From: Burkholderia latens
GTDB taxonomy: Bacteria > Pseudomonadota > Gammaproteobacteria > Burkholderiales > Burkholderiaceae
Direction: 5' to 3'
DNA: 64,000 bases
Assembly: GCF_001718795.1 (NCBI RefSeq)
Contig: NZ_CP013437.1
Coordinates: 186,001-250,000, forward strand
In this document: positions 1-12,082 of the stretch, piece after piece
Layout of the letters: every line of letters begins with the position of its first letter
How positions within the stretch are numbered: position 1 is the first letter of the stretch
Program-made: the position numbers and the translations under genes
The notes under the pieces: generated by a model
Told to the model about the DNA's origin: nothing
The model's database searches: none
The model's input: the letters and a program-made list of their open reading frames with translations, nothing else

Positions 1-1
1 C

Positions 2-2005
<2,004 letters not shown>

Positions 2006-2037
2006 TGCCCTGCACCCTCGACACGGAGATACGCCCC

Positions 2038-4152
2038 ATGCCGACCGCCCTGCCCGACCGTCTCGAACCCGGCCGCAGCTATCCGCTCGGCGCGACCTGG
2101 GACGGCCTTGGGACCAACTTCGCGGTGTTTTCCGCTCACGCCCACCGGATCCAGCTGTGCGTGTTCGATTCGACCGGCCGCAAGGAACTCGCGCGGCTCG
2201 ACCTGCCCGAATGCACCGACGAGGTATGGCACGGCTACCTGCCGAACGCACATCCGGGCACGGTGTACGGCTTTCGCGCGGACGGCCCGTACCAGCCGCA
2301 GCACGGCCATCGCTTCAATCCGACCAAGCTGCTGCTCGACCCGTACGCGCGCAAGCTGGTCGGCCACTTCCGCTGGTCGGACGCGCTGTTCGGCTATCGC
2401 GTGCATTCGAACCGCGCGGACCTGTCGATGGACCGCCGCGACTCGGCGCCCGCGATGCCGAAGGCGGTGGTCGTCGACGAGGCATTCGACTGGAGCAACG
2501 ACCGGCGCCCGGACGTGCCGTGGCGCAGCACCGTGATCTACGAGACGCACGTGCGCGGCGCGTCGATGCGGCGCGCCGGGCTGCGCGCGCCCGAGCGCGG
2601 CACGTTCGCGTCGCTCGCGCATCCGGCATTCATCGATCACCTGCTGGCGATCGGCGTGACGACGGTCGAGCTGCTGCCGGTGCATGCGTTCCTGCAACAG
2701 CGCGCGCTCGTGAATCGCGGGCTGCGCAACTACTGGGGCTACGATACGGCCGCGTTCTTCGCGCCGGAGCCGTCGTACCTGTCGACGCGCAGGCTCGACG
2801 AGATGCGCATCGCGATCCGCCAGCTGCATGCGGCCGGCATCGAAGTCGTGCTCGACGTCGTCTACAACCATACGTGCGAAGGCAACGAGCTCGGCCCGAC
2901 GCTGTCGTGGCGCGGCCTCGACAACGCGAGCTACTACCGGCTGCGGCCGGACGACCCGCGTTATCACGTCGACGAGACGGGTTGCGGCAACACGCTGAAC
3001 ATGTCGCATCCGCGCGTGCTGCAGATGGTGATGGATTCGCTGCGCTACTGGGCGACCGCGTTCAACATCGACGGCTTTCGCTTCGATCTCGGCGTGACGC
3101 TCGGCCGCGAGGATCACGGTTTCGAGCCGGGCTCGGGATTTTTCGACGCATTGCGGCAGGACCCGGTGCTCGCGCAGCGCAAACTGATCACCGAACCGTG
3201 GGATCTCGGCCTCGGTGGCTACCAGCTCGGCAACCATCCGGCCGGCTTCGCCGAATGGAACGACCGCTTTCGCGACACGGTGCGGCGCTTCTGGCGCGGC
3301 GATGCGGGCCAGCGCCCGGAGCTCGCCGCACGGCTCGCCGGTTCGGCCGACCTGTTCAATCACCACCGGCGCCGCACGTGGGCGTCGGTGAATTTCATTA
3401 CCGCGCACGACGGGTTCACGCTTGCCGATCTCGTGTCGTACGCGGGCAAGCACAACGAAGCGAACGGCGAGGACAACCGTGACGGCCGCGACGACAACTG
3501 CAGTGCGAACTGGGGCGTCGAAGGGCCGACCGACGACGCGGCGATCCGCGACCTGCGTGCGCGCGTCGCGCGTTCGATGCTCGCGACGCTGTTTACCGCG
3601 CTCGGCACGCCGATGATCGTTGCCGGCGACGAGTTCGGGCGCACGCAGCACGGCAACAACAACGCGTATTGCCAGGATAACGAACTGTCGTGGCTCGACT
3701 GGGATCTCGCGCGCAGCGACGACGGCGTGCAGATGACGCGCTTCGTGTCGCGGCTCGCCGCGATGCGGCGCATGTATCCGGTGATGTCCGCGCCGCGTTA
3801 TCCGAACGGCGACCTCGACGGCGCGCCCGGCATGCGCGAGATCGGCTGGTTCGACGAACACGGCGAGGAGCTGAGCGTGCCCGCATGGGAGGACGGCGAG
3901 CGCCGCGCGCTGACGATGCGGCGCGTCGGCACCGGCCGCACCGGGCGCACCGAGGCGCTGCTCGTGATGTTGAACGCCTCGGCCGACACGATCACGTTCA
4001 AGGCGCCCGCGCCGCTGCTCGACTATCGCGTTCTGCTCGACACCGCGACGCCCGACGCCGGTCCGCGCTCGTGGCCGGAAGCCGGCCTCGACGTCGCCGC
4101 GCATGCGGCCGTGATTGCGGTCGCGGCCGTGCCACCCGACCTGCCCTCGTAA
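2038..4152 (+). CDS. glgX: glycogen debranching enzyme GlgX
   Basis: GH13 isoamylase-type enzyme that removes alpha-1,6 branches from (phosphorylase-trimmed) glycogen, 704 aa. The N-terminal CBM48 domain begins GATWDGLGTNFAVFSAHA. Catalytic-barrel motifs are DVVYNHTCEGNE, GFRFDLGVTLGR (nucleophile Asp), ITEPWDLGLGGY (Glu) and FITAHDGFTLADLVSY. The start at 2038 was chosen because GGAG lies 9 bases upstream. An in-frame ATG at 2005 overlaps the glgB stop and would add 11 residues (MPCTLDTEIRP), which do not look like the family N-terminus. It is followed after 9 bases by treZ, consistent with one transcript feeding linear maltodextrin to TreY/TreZ. Confidence 0.96.
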   Translation: MPTALPDRLEPGRSYPLGATWDGLGTNFAVFSAHAHRIQLCVFDSTGRKELARLDLPECTDEVWHGYLPNAHPGTVYGFRADGPYQPQHGHRFNPTKLLLDPYARKLVGHFRWSDALFGYRVHSNRADLSMDRRDSAPAMPKAVVVDEAFDWSNDRRPDVPWRSTVIYETHVRGASMRRAGLRAPERGTFASLAHPAFIDHLLAIGVTTVELLPVHAFLQQRALVNRGLRNYWGYDTAAFFAPEPSYLSTRRLDEMRIAIRQLHAAGIEVVLDVVYNHTCEGNELGPTLSWRGLDNASYYRLRPDDPRYHVDETGCGNTLNMSHPRVLQMVMDSLRYWATAFNIDGFRFDLGVTLGREDHGFEPGSGFFDALRQDPVLAQRKLITEPWDLGLGGYQLGNHPAGFAEWNDRFRDTVRRFWRGDAGQRPELAARLAGSADLFNHHRRRTWASVNFITAHDGFTLADLVSYAGKHNEANGEDNRDGRDDNCSANWGVEGPTDDAAIRDLRARVARSMLATLFTALGTPMIVAGDEFGRTQHGNNNAYCQDNELSWLDWDLARSDDGVQMTRFVSRLAAMRRMYPVMSAPRYPNGDLDGAPGMREIGWFDEHGEELSVPAWEDGERRALTMRRVGTGRTGRTEALLVMLNASADTITFKAPAPLLDYRVLLDTATPDAGPRSWPEAGLDVAAHAAVIAVAAVPPDLPS

Positions 4153-4161
4153 GGAGCCGCC

Positions 4162-6045
4162 ATGACGTCACGTTCCGCCCTTTCGTCCGGCACGCATGCG
4201 TTCGCTTCGTCGTTCGGCGCGACCTGCGTCGATGCCGCGCACACGCGCTTCCGGCTTTGGGCGCCCGCGAGCCGCACAGCAACGGTCGTGCTGAACGACG
4301 AACAGCGCGTCGCCATGCAGGCCGCCGGCGAAGGCTGGTTCGAAGCGATCGCGCCGTGCGGGCCGGGCACGCTCTATCGCTACCTGCTCGACGACGACCT
4401 GACGGCGCCCGATCCGGCGTCGCGCTTTCAGCCGTATGACGTGCACGGGCCGAGCGAGGTCGTCGATCCGGCCGCGTACCGCTGGCGCAACGACGCGTGG
4501 GCCGGCCGGCCGTGGCACGAGACGGTGCTGTACGAGTTGCACGTCGGTGCGTGCGGCGGCTATGCGAACGTCGAGCGCTGGCTGCCGGCAATCGCAGCGC
4601 TCGGTGTGACCGCGATCGAGCTGATGCCCGTCAACACGTTCCCGGGCACGCGCAACTGGGGCTACGACGGCGTGCTGCCGTTCGCGCCCCACGCATCGTA
4701 CGGGCGTCCCGAGGAACTGAAGTCGCTGATCGACACCGCGCACGGCCTCCGGCTGCAGGTGTTTCTCGACGTCGTGTACAACCACTTCGGCCCCGACGGC
4801 AACCTGTTGCCGCGCTATGCGCCGCAGTTCTTCCGCGCGGACCGGCACACCGCGTGGGGACCGGCGATCGACTTCTCGCGCCCGCAGACGAGCACGTTCT
4901 TCATCGACAACGCGCTGTACTGGCTCGACGAATTCCGCTTCGACGGCCTGCGCATCGACGCCGCGCATGCGATCGACGACGATGCATGGCTGCGCGAGCT
5001 CGCCCGGCGCGTGCGCGCGTATGCGGGCAACGCGCGGCACGTGCACCTGGTGCTCGAAAACGAACGCAATGCGGCGAGCCTGCTCGGGCCCGGCAGCTTC
5101 GACGCGCAGTGGAACGACGATTTCCACAACAGCGCACACGTGCTGCTGACCGGCGAGCGCGAAGGCTACTATCGCGCGTACGCCGACGCGCCGCTGCGCC
5201 ATCTCGCGCGCACGCTCGGCGAAGGGTTCGCCTATCAGGGCGAGCCGTCGCCGCTGCATGACGGCGCGCCACGCGGCGAACCGAGCACGCATCTGCCGCC
5301 GACCGCATTCGTCACGTTCCTGCAGAACCACGACCAGATCGGCAACCGCGCGTTCGGCGAGCGGCTGCGTGCGCTCGCCAACGACGACGCGGTGCGTGCG
5401 GCCACTGCGCTGTTGCTGCTCGCGCCGCAGATTCCGCTGCTGTTCATGGGCGAGGAAGACGGCAGCACGCAGCCGTTTCAATTCTTCACAGACTATCGCG
5501 ACGAGCTTGCGGACGCCGTGCGCGAAGGCCGCCGCCGCGAGTTCGCGGCATTTTCCGCGTTCGCCGATCCCGCGCATCGCGACGCGATTCCCGATCCGAA
5601 CGACATCGGCACGTTCGTGCGCTCGTCGCCCGGTCACGCGGACGTCGACGCGTGGCCCGACGGCGACGCATGGCGCGGCTTCTACCGCAGCGCCTTGACC
5701 GTGCGCGCGGCGCTCGTGACGCCGCACCTGCCCGGCGCGCACGCGCTCGGCGTCGAGCTGCTGGCCGCCGACGGCGACCGCGACGGCGACCGCGACGCGG
5801 TGGCGCTCGTCGCGCGCTGGCGGCTCGGCGATGGCAGCACGCTGACGATCGCCTTCAATCCCGCGTCGCAAGACGCCGTGCTGACCGCGCTGCCGGTCGG
5901 CAAGGTCATATTCGAGACGCCGCCGCGCGCGCGCGACCGGCTGCCCGACCGGCGGCTGCCGGCGCGCGCCTGCATCGCGTGGCGCGACGGCGCGGTCAAC
6001 TACGATGCGCTCACTCACCGCGCGAACGGACACACACGCCCATGA
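4162..6045 (+). CDS. treZ: malto-oligosyltrehalose trehalohydrolase TreZ
   Basis: Releases trehalose from maltooligosyl-trehalose made by TreY (second step of the TreYZ pathway), 627 aa, GH13. It has an N-terminal CBM48-like domain (TRFRLWAPASRTATVVL) and barrel motifs VFLDVVYNHFGPDGN, GLRIDAAHAI, LVLENERNA and FLQNHDQIGNRAFGERL. The F-Q-F-F-T-D-Y segment after MGEEDGS is typical of TreZ. Start: AAGGAG sits 7 bases before the ATG. The stop TGA overlaps the malQ ATG (ATGA), implying translational coupling. There is a short Asp/Arg repeat (DGDRDGDRDA) near residue 537, a minor low-complexity patch. Confidence 0.95.
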   Translation: MTSRSALSSGTHAFASSFGATCVDAAHTRFRLWAPASRTATVVLNDEQRVAMQAAGEGWFEAIAPCGPGTLYRYLLDDDLTAPDPASRFQPYDVHGPSEVVDPAAYRWRNDAWAGRPWHETVLYELHVGACGGYANVERWLPAIAALGVTAIELMPVNTFPGTRNWGYDGVLPFAPHASYGRPEELKSLIDTAHGLRLQVFLDVVYNHFGPDGNLLPRYAPQFFRADRHTAWGPAIDFSRPQTSTFFIDNALYWLDEFRFDGLRIDAAHAIDDDAWLRELARRVRAYAGNARHVHLVLENERNAASLLGPGSFDAQWNDDFHNSAHVLLTGEREGYYRAYADAPLRHLARTLGEGFAYQGEPSPLHDGAPRGEPSTHLPPTAFVTFLQNHDQIGNRAFGERLRALANDDAVRAATALLLLAPQIPLLFMGEEDGSTQPFQFFTDYRDELADAVREGRRREFAAFSAFADPAHRDAIPDPNDIGTFVRSSPGHADVDAWPDGDAWRGFYRSALTVRAALVTPHLPGAHALGVELLAADGDRDGDRDAVALVARWRLGDGSTLTIAFNPASQDAVLTALPVGKVIFETPPRARDRLPDRRLPARACIAWRDGAVNYDALTHRANGHTRP

Positions 6046-8405
6046 CGACCGACGTACCGATCGACGAACTCGCGCGCGCAGCCGGCCTGGAGCCCGACTG
6101 GATCGACGCCGCCGGCGTAGCGCGGCGCGTGGACGACGACGCGCTCATCGCGCTCGTCGACGCGCTCGGCTGGCCGTGCGGCACGCCGATCGAGCGGGTC
6201 GACAGCGCGGCCGCGCTCGTCGATGCGCACGACGCACCACCGCGGCTCGTCACCGGCGACGCCGGTGTGCCGCTGCGCCTGCCGCGCACCGTCGCACCGC
6301 CCGGCGCGCGCTTCCGGATCGCGCTCGACTCCGGCGACTACGTCGACGGGCGCGTGGGCGGCGCCGGCGAGCACGGCACGCTGCCGGCGCTCACGCTGCC
6401 CGGCTATCACGCGCTCGACATCGGCGAGCAGCGGATCGCGCTGGCGATCGCGCCGCCGCACGCACGGCCGTTCGACGGGCAGTTCGATGCGGACCGCGCG
6501 CGCAACGCCGAGCCGCATGCGCGGCGCCGCTGGGGCATCGCGGCGCAGCTCTACAGCCTGCGCCGCACGAACGACGACGGCGCGGGCGACTACACGGCGC
6601 TCGCCGGTCTCGCATCGCAGGCTGCGCAGCACGGTGCGCACGCGATCGCGATCAGCCCGACGCACGCCGGCTATCCGGCGCTGCCCGAACATGACAGCCC
6701 GTATTCGCCGTCGTCGCGGCGCTGGCACAACGTCGCGTATCTCGACAGCGACGCGGTGCCCGGCGCCGATATCGTGCGGCGGATGTACGGCGACGCCCAA
6801 CGCGCCGCGCCAGCGGCCGACACGCCGCTGATCGACTGGCCGCACGTGCTGCCGCACAAGCTGCGCCGGCTGCGCGCGTGCTTCGACGCATGGCGCGCGA
6901 ACGGCGAACCGTCGCGCGACGCGTTCGAACGGTTCCGCGCGGCGGGCGGCGCAGCGCTCGACGCGCACGCACGCTTCGATGCGCTGCAGGCGTTCTGCAT
7001 CGAACACGGAATCGGCGCGGACTGGCGGCAATGGCCGGCGCAATGGCGGATGCCCGCATCGCCCGAAGTCGACGCGTTCGCGCACGCGCATGCCGACACG
7101 GTCGCGTTTCACACGTTCCTGCAATGGTGTGCGTCCGACGCGCTCGGCCACGCGCAGCATGCGGCGCGCGATGCGGGAATGGCGATCGGGCTGATCGCCG
7201 ATCTCGCGGTCGGCTCCGATCGCGCGGGCAGCGATGCGTGGGCGCACGGCACGACGCTGCTGCGCGGCGTGTCGGTCGGCGCGCCGCCCGACCTGTTCAA
7301 TGCAGAAGGCCAGGCGTGGGGCGTGACGACGTGGACGCCCGCGGCGCTGCGCGAGCACGCATTCGCGCCGTTCGTCGAGCTGTTGCGCGCGGCGTTCGCG
7401 CATGCGGGCGGCATCCGCATCGATCACGTGCTCGGGTTCGCGCGGATGTGGGTCGTGCCGGACGGTGCGTCGCCGCGCGACGGCGCATATCTGCGTTACC
7501 CGCTCGACGATCTCGTTCGGCTCGTCGCGCTGGAGGCGTCACGGCATCGCGCGGTCGCCATCGGCGAGGATCTCGGCACCGTACCGGCGGGTTTCCGCGA
7601 GCGGCTGGGCGCACAGGGCATCGCCGGGATGCGCGTGCTGTGGTTCGAGCGTGAAGCGGACGGCGCGTTTCGGCGGCCGAGCGCATGGGATCGCGATGCG
7701 ATCGCGATGACGTCGACGCACGATCTGCCGACCGTATCCGGCTGGTGGCGCGGAGTCGATCTCGAGTGGCGCCGGCGTGTGGACGCGAACGACGACCACG
7801 CGCGCAATGCCTGCGGCGACGTCGGGCTTGCTGCCGCCGCACACGGCTCCGCGTGCGACGAACGGACCCGGCCGTGCCTGCGCGGCGATAACGACGATGA
7901 CGGCAATCGCGGCGACACAGGCGCCAGCGGAGCCGGCGCCGGCACGCAAGCGCCGCACGACACGTCGCCGCCCGACCCGGACCTCGCGGCATTGGCCGAA
8001 TCCGGCGCGTCTGTCGGCTCCGGCTCCGGCTCCGGCTCCGTCGACCCCGACACCGGCGCTGAAGCCAAAGCCGACGCCGAACGCGGGGCCGATCGCGCCG
8101 CGCTGTGGCGCGCGTTGCAACAGGCCGGATGCGCGGAGTCCAACGACACGATGCCGGCAGCCGATGCGCCGCCGGTCGACGCCGTACTTGCGTACGTCGC
8201 ACGCAGTCCGGCGCCGCTCGCGATCGTGCCGCTCGAGGACTTGCTCGCGCTCGACGCGCAGCCGAACCTCCCCGGCCCGCCGTGCGGCCATCCGAACTGG
8301 CTGCGCCGACTGCCGCGCGCGGTCGACGCGCTGTTCGACGCCGGCGTGCGCAAGCGTATCGACGCGATCGAGCACGCGCGCCGCGTGCCGGAGGAGGACG
8401 CATGA
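6042..8405 (+). CDS. malQ: 4-alpha-glucanotransferase MalQ with a long low-complexity insertion
   Basis: GH77 amylomaltase that shuffles glucan units between maltodextrins, 787 aa. Family motifs are present: KLRRLRACFDAW, GIRIDHVLGFARMWVVP (nucleophile Asp), AIGEDLGTVPAGFRERLG (Glu) and MTSTHDLPTVSGWW (Asp). After the last motif, residues about 582-683 form an Asp/Gly/Ala/Ser-rich stretch including a (GS)4 run and DNDDDGNRGD. The fold then resumes at RAALWRALQQAG and ends with PNLPGPPCGHPNWLRRL. GH77 proteins normally need only a short connection there, so this is an insertion. Both ends overlap the neighbours by ATGA (treZ and treY), so the reading frame is clearly used. The frame through the insertion is unbroken. 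Confidence 0.93.
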   Translation: MTTDVPIDELARAAGLEPDWIDAAGVARRVDDDALIALVDALGWPCGTPIERVDSAAALVDAHDAPPRLVTGDAGVPLRLPRTVAPPGARFRIALDSGDYVDGRVGGAGEHGTLPALTLPGYHALDIGEQRIALAIAPPHARPFDGQFDADRARNAEPHARRRWGIAAQLYSLRRTNDDGAGDYTALAGLASQAAQHGAHAIAISPTHAGYPALPEHDSPYSPSSRRWHNVAYLDSDAVPGADIVRRMYGDAQRAAPAADTPLIDWPHVLPHKLRRLRACFDAWRANGEPSRDAFERFRAAGGAALDAHARFDALQAFCIEHGIGADWRQWPAQWRMPASPEVDAFAHAHADTVAFHTFLQWCASDALGHAQHAARDAGMAIGLIADLAVGSDRAGSDAWAHGTTLLRGVSVGAPPDLFNAEGQAWGVTTWTPAALREHAFAPFVELLRAAFAHAGGIRIDHVLGFARMWVVPDGASPRDGAYLRYPLDDLVRLVALEASRHRAVAIGEDLGTVPAGFRERLGAQGIAGMRVLWFEREADGAFRRPSAWDRDAIAMTSTHDLPTVSGWWRGVDLEWRRRVDANDDHARNACGDVGLAAAAHGSACDERTRPCLRGDNDDDGNRGDTGASGAGAGTQAPHDTSPPDPDLAALAESGASVGSGSGSGSVDPDTGAEAKADAERGADRAALWRALQQAGCAESNDTMPAADAPPVDAVLAYVARSPAPLAIVPLEDLLALDAQPNLPGPPCGHPNWLRRLPRAVDALFDAGVRKRIDAIEHARRVPEEDA
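8015..8040 (+). repeat. 6-bp tandem repeat (CGGCTC x4) inside malQ
   Basis: Four perfect copies of CGGCTC followed by CG encode the alternating Gly-Ser run in the MalQ insertion. Changes in copy number would keep the frame, altering only linker length. Confidence 0.85.
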
Positions 8406-11170
8406 CGCCGCGCGCGACCTTGCGGTTGCAATTGCATGCGGGCTTCACGTTCGACGACGCGGCCGCGCACGCAGACTACTTCGCGCGGCTCGGCGTGAGC
8501 CACCTGTACCTGTCGCCGATCACGACGGCCGAACCCGGATCGCTGCACGGCTACGACACCGTCGACCATCGCGCGATCAGCGCGGAGCTCGGCGGCGAGG
8601 CCGGCTTCCGGCGACTCGTCGATACGCTGCGTGCGCGCGGCCTCGGCGTGATCGTCGACATCGTGCCGAACCACATGGGGGTCGGCGGCACATCGAACGG
8701 CTGGTGGAACGACGTGCTCGAATGGGGGCCGGCGAGCCCGTACGCGCACTACTTCGACATCGACTGGCATCCGCCCGATGCCGCGCTCGACGGCAAGGTG
8801 CTGCTGCCGTGCCTGGGTGCGCCGTACGGCGACGCGCTCGCCGCCGGCGACATCTCGCTCGGCGCCGATGCGTCGGCCGGCCGGTTCTTCATTGCGTGCC
8901 CGGGCCGGACGCTGCCGGTGGCCGCATCGACGTATGCGGAAATCCTGCGCATCGCGAACCGCGCAGACCTGAACGCGCTGGCCGAACGCTTCGCCGCCGC
9001 ACCGGTGCGCGGCAGCGCGCGCCTTGCGGCCGCGCACGCGGCGCTGCGCGACTACGCCGCCGCGCAGGGCCCGCATGCGTTCGACGCGATATTGCGCGGC
9101 GCCGATCCGCGCCGCGCGCGCTCGCGCGCGTGCCTGCACCACCTGCTCGAACGCCAGCATTACCGGCTCGCATGGTGGCGCACCGCCGCCGACGAGTTGA
9201 ACTGGCGGCGCTTCTTCGACATCGCGACGCTCGCAGCGGTGCGCGTCGACGACGATGCGGTGTTCGACGCGGTGCACGCGCTGCCGCTCGCATTGCATGC
9301 GGCCGGCGACGTCGACGGCCTGCGCGTCGATCACGTGGACGGCCTCGCCGATCCGCGCGCGTATTGCCGCCGCCTGCATGCACGGCTCGCCGCGCAGCGC
9401 GACGCCAGGCCGTACATCGTCGTCGAGAAAATTCTCGCGCCGGACGAGGTGCTGCGCGACGACTGGCACGTCGACGGCACGACCGGCTACGACTTCATGA
9501 ACGACGTTGCCGCGCTGCTGCACGATCCGGCCGGCGCGGAGCCGCTTGCCGCGCACTGGGCGGCCGTGTCCGGCTCCGCGCGCCCGTTCGCCGACGAAGC
9601 GGTCGCCGGCAAGCGGCGCGTGCTGAAGCGACAGCTCGCCGGCGAGCACGAGCGTGTAGCGCGCGCATTGCACCGGATCGCGCGCGCGACGCCGGCGACG
9701 CGCGACGTGAGCCGTATTGCGATTCATCGCGTGCTCGGCGAGCTCGCCGTGCATCTGCCCGTCTACCGGATGTATCCGGTGCACGGCGACGAGCCGGGCG
9801 GCGCCGATCGTCGCGTGCTCGAACGCGCGTACGACGCCGCATGCGCGGCGATCGACCCGTCGGACCGCCAAGCGCTCGACCGCGTCGCCGGATGGCTCGG
9901 GCTGCCCGGCGCACGCGTGCCGCGCGCCGATGCCGCCGCGCTCGTCGCCGCCCGCGTCGCGTTCGCGCAGCTGACTGCGCCGCTTGCGGCGAAGGGCGTC
10001 GAGGACACGGCCAACTACCGGTATGGCCGCCTGCTGTCGCGCAACGAAGTCGGCGCGGACGCAGGCGAGTTCAGTCTGTCGCGCGGCGCGTTCCATGCGC
10101 GCAACCGGCGGCGCGCGCGCACGGTGCCGCACACGCTCGTCGCGACGGCGACTCACGACCACAAGCGCGGCGAGGATGCGCGCGCACGGCTCGCGGTGCT
10201 GAGCGAAGTGCCGGATCTGTGGCGCACGGTGTCGCTCGACTGGTCCGCGTTGAACCAGCGGCAACGCGGCGGCGCGCATCGCGATCTCGCGTGGACGCCG
10301 GGGCCGGCCGCCGAAGCGATGCTGTACCAGACAATCGTCGGCTGCTGGCCGCCGGCGCTCATGCCCGACGATGCGGCCGGCCTCGCAGCGCTCGCCGAAC
10401 GCGTGGTGCGCTGGCAGACGAAGGCGTTGCGCGAAGCGAAACGGCATACGGACTGGCTCGCGCCCGACGCGAACTATGAACGCGCGTGCGAGCAGTTTGT
10501 CCGCGCGATCCTGACGCCGCACGGCGCCGGGGATTTCGTGCACCGGCTCCATGCGTTCGTCGCGCGGATCGCGCCGGCCGGCGTCGTCAACAGTCTCGCG
10601 CAGGCGGCGCTGCGAATGGCGTCGCCGGGCGTGCCCGATCTGTACCAGGGTACCGAGTTATGGGATCACTCGCTCGTCGATCCCGACAACCGGCGCGACG
10701 TGCCGTTCGCGACGCTCGCGGCCGAGCGGGTCGACGAACCGGTCGCCGCGTATCTGCGGACGTGGCCCGATGCGCGCGTCAAGCGGGCGCTGGTCGAACG
10801 GATGCTCGCGCTGCGCGCACGCTGGCCGCGCGCGTTCGCGGACGGGGCATATGTGCCGCTGCGCGTGCGCGGCGGGCTCGGGCGGCATGCGGTGGCGTTC
10901 GCGCGATGCGGCGAAGGAGTGACGATCGTCGTGGTCGTGACGCGGCTCGCGTGCCGGTTGCTCGGCGAAATGCCGGAATTGCCGCGCGTCGAACCGACGG
11001 CATGGCGCGAGACGGCGGTCGTGCTACCGCGCGGTGCGCCGACGCGCTGGCGCGACTGGCTGAGCGACGGCGACGAAGTCGATGCATCGGACGACGGCGC
11101 ACTGCCGCTCGATCGGTGCCTCGCGGCGCTGCCGGTCGCGGTGCTGGTGGCGGCACGCGGCCGCGATTGA
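8402..11170 (+). CDS. treY: malto-oligosyltrehalose synthase TreY
   Basis: Converts the reducing-end alpha-1,4 linkage of maltodextrin to alpha,alpha-1,1 (trehalosyl end), the first step of TreYZ trehalose synthesis; 922 aa, GH13. The N-terminus LRLQLHAGFTFDDAAAH is typical. Catalytic motifs are GVIVDIVPNHMGVGG, GLRVDHVDGLADP, YIVVEKILAPDEVL and VATATHDHKRGEDARARL. The start overlaps the malQ stop (ATGA) and GGAGGA lies just upstream. It is the last gene of the operon. The next 169 bases to the arsH stop contain no recognisable gene or T-tailed hairpin. The clustering with glgX and malQ suggests that stored glycogen is turned into the osmoprotectant trehalose. Confidence 0.95.
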   Translation: MTPRATLRLQLHAGFTFDDAAAHADYFARLGVSHLYLSPITTAEPGSLHGYDTVDHRAISAELGGEAGFRRLVDTLRARGLGVIVDIVPNHMGVGGTSNGWWNDVLEWGPASPYAHYFDIDWHPPDAALDGKVLLPCLGAPYGDALAAGDISLGADASAGRFFIACPGRTLPVAASTYAEILRIANRADLNALAERFAAAPVRGSARLAAAHAALRDYAAAQGPHAFDAILRGADPRRARSRACLHHLLERQHYRLAWWRTAADELNWRRFFDIATLAAVRVDDDAVFDAVHALPLALHAAGDVDGLRVDHVDGLADPRAYCRRLHARLAAQRDARPYIVVEKILAPDEVLRDDWHVDGTTGYDFMNDVAALLHDPAGAEPLAAHWAAVSGSARPFADEAVAGKRRVLKRQLAGEHERVARALHRIARATPATRDVSRIAIHRVLGELAVHLPVYRMYPVHGDEPGGADRRVLERAYDAACAAIDPSDRQALDRVAGWLGLPGARVPRADAAALVAARVAFAQLTAPLAAKGVEDTANYRYGRLLSRNEVGADAGEFSLSRGAFHARNRRRARTVPHTLVATATHDHKRGEDARARLAVLSEVPDLWRTVSLDWSALNQRQRGGAHRDLAWTPGPAAEAMLYQTIVGCWPPALMPDDAAGLAALAERVVRWQTKALREAKRHTDWLAPDANYERACEQFVRAILTPHGAGDFVHRLHAFVARIAPAGVVNSLAQAALRMASPGVPDLYQGTELWDHSLVDPDNRRDVPFATLAAERVDEPVAAYLRTWPDARVKRALVERMLALRARWPRAFADGAYVPLRVRGGLGRHAVAFARCGEGVTIVVVVTRLACRLLGEMPELPRVEPTAWRETAVVLPRGAPTRWRDWLSDGDEVDASDDGALPLDRCLAALPVAVLVAARGRD

Positions 11171-11339
11171 TGCGCGCCCGGATACGCGATGAACCCGCAG
11201 TTCCGCGCTGGCGCGCGACGATTCCGGCTCGCGCGCCGCTGCGCACGTTGCGTTGCTGCGGCGACGGCGCGGCCGGTGCAAGCGGCCGGCTCCCCATGCG
11301 GTCGATATCGCGATGGCCGCGCCGGCCATCCACCGCGCA

Positions 11340-12062
11340 TCAGATGCTTCGCTGATTCACCCGCGCCGACAGCGCGTCCGCACTCTCCTTGCGTTCGCTG
11401 TACCGGTCGACCAGATACGGGCCGATGTCGCGCGTCAGCAGCGTGAATTTCACCAGTTCCTCCATCACGTCGACTACGCGGTCGTAATACGCGGACGGCT
11501 TCATCCGCCCCGCCTCATCGAATTCCATGAACGCCTTCGCCACCGACGACTGGTTCGGAATGGTCAGCATGCGCATCCAGCGCCCGAGCACGCGCATCTG
11601 GTTGACCGCGTTGAACGACTGCGAACCGCCGCTCACCTGCATCACCGCGAGCGTCTTGCCCTGCGTCGGCCGTACGGCGCCAACCGATAGCGGAATCCAG
11701 TCGATCTGCGACTTCATGATGCCGGTCATCGCGCCATGCCGTTCCGGCGAACACCAGACCATCCCTTCAGACCACTGCACGAGTTCGCGCAACTCGACTA
11801 CCTTCGGGTGGCTCTCCGGCGCATCGTCCGGCAGCGGCAAGCCGCTCGGATTGAACATGCGCACCTGCGCGCCCATCGCCGTCAGCAGTCGCCCGGCCTC
11901 CTCGACCAGCAGGCGGCTGAACGAACGCTCGCGCAGCGATCCGTACAGCAGCAGCAGGCGCGGCGGATGAGTCGACGGCGATGCCGGCCGCAGCTGGGCC
12001 GGATCCGGCACACGAAAGCGTTCGGGATCGAGTTGAGGCAGGTCGGTCAGTCGCTCGGTCAT
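11340..12062 (-). CDS. arsH: ArsH, NADPH-dependent FMN reductase/organoarsenical oxidase
   Basis: Flavodoxin-like protein of 240 aa. ArsH enzymes oxidise trivalent methylarsenicals and reduce quinones or metals with NADPH. The FMN-binding P-loop motif is [34 protein letters not shown] and [17 protein letters not shown] are ArsH-specific signatures. The start at [11 protein letters not shown] was chosen: GGGGAA lies upstream, and a longer frame would run back into acr3 with Arg-rich nonsense-like sequence. It is the last gene of the minus-strand ars operon, 20 bases after the acr3 stop. Typical length and complete. Confidence 0.94.
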   Translation of the reverse strand: MTERLTDLPQLDPERFRVPDPAQLRPASPSTHPPRLLLLYGSLRERSFSRLLVEEAGRLLTAMGAQVRMFNPSGLPLPDDAPESHPKVVELRELVQWSEGMVWCSPERHGAMTGIMKSQIDWIPLSVGAVRPTQGKTLAVMQVSGGSQSFNAVNQMRVLGRWMRMLTIPNQSSVAKAFMEFDEAGRMKPSAYYDRVVDVMEELVKFTLLTRDIGPYLVDRYSERKESADALSARVNQRSI

Positions 12063-12082
12063 GAAAAGTTTCCCCGCTTGAT

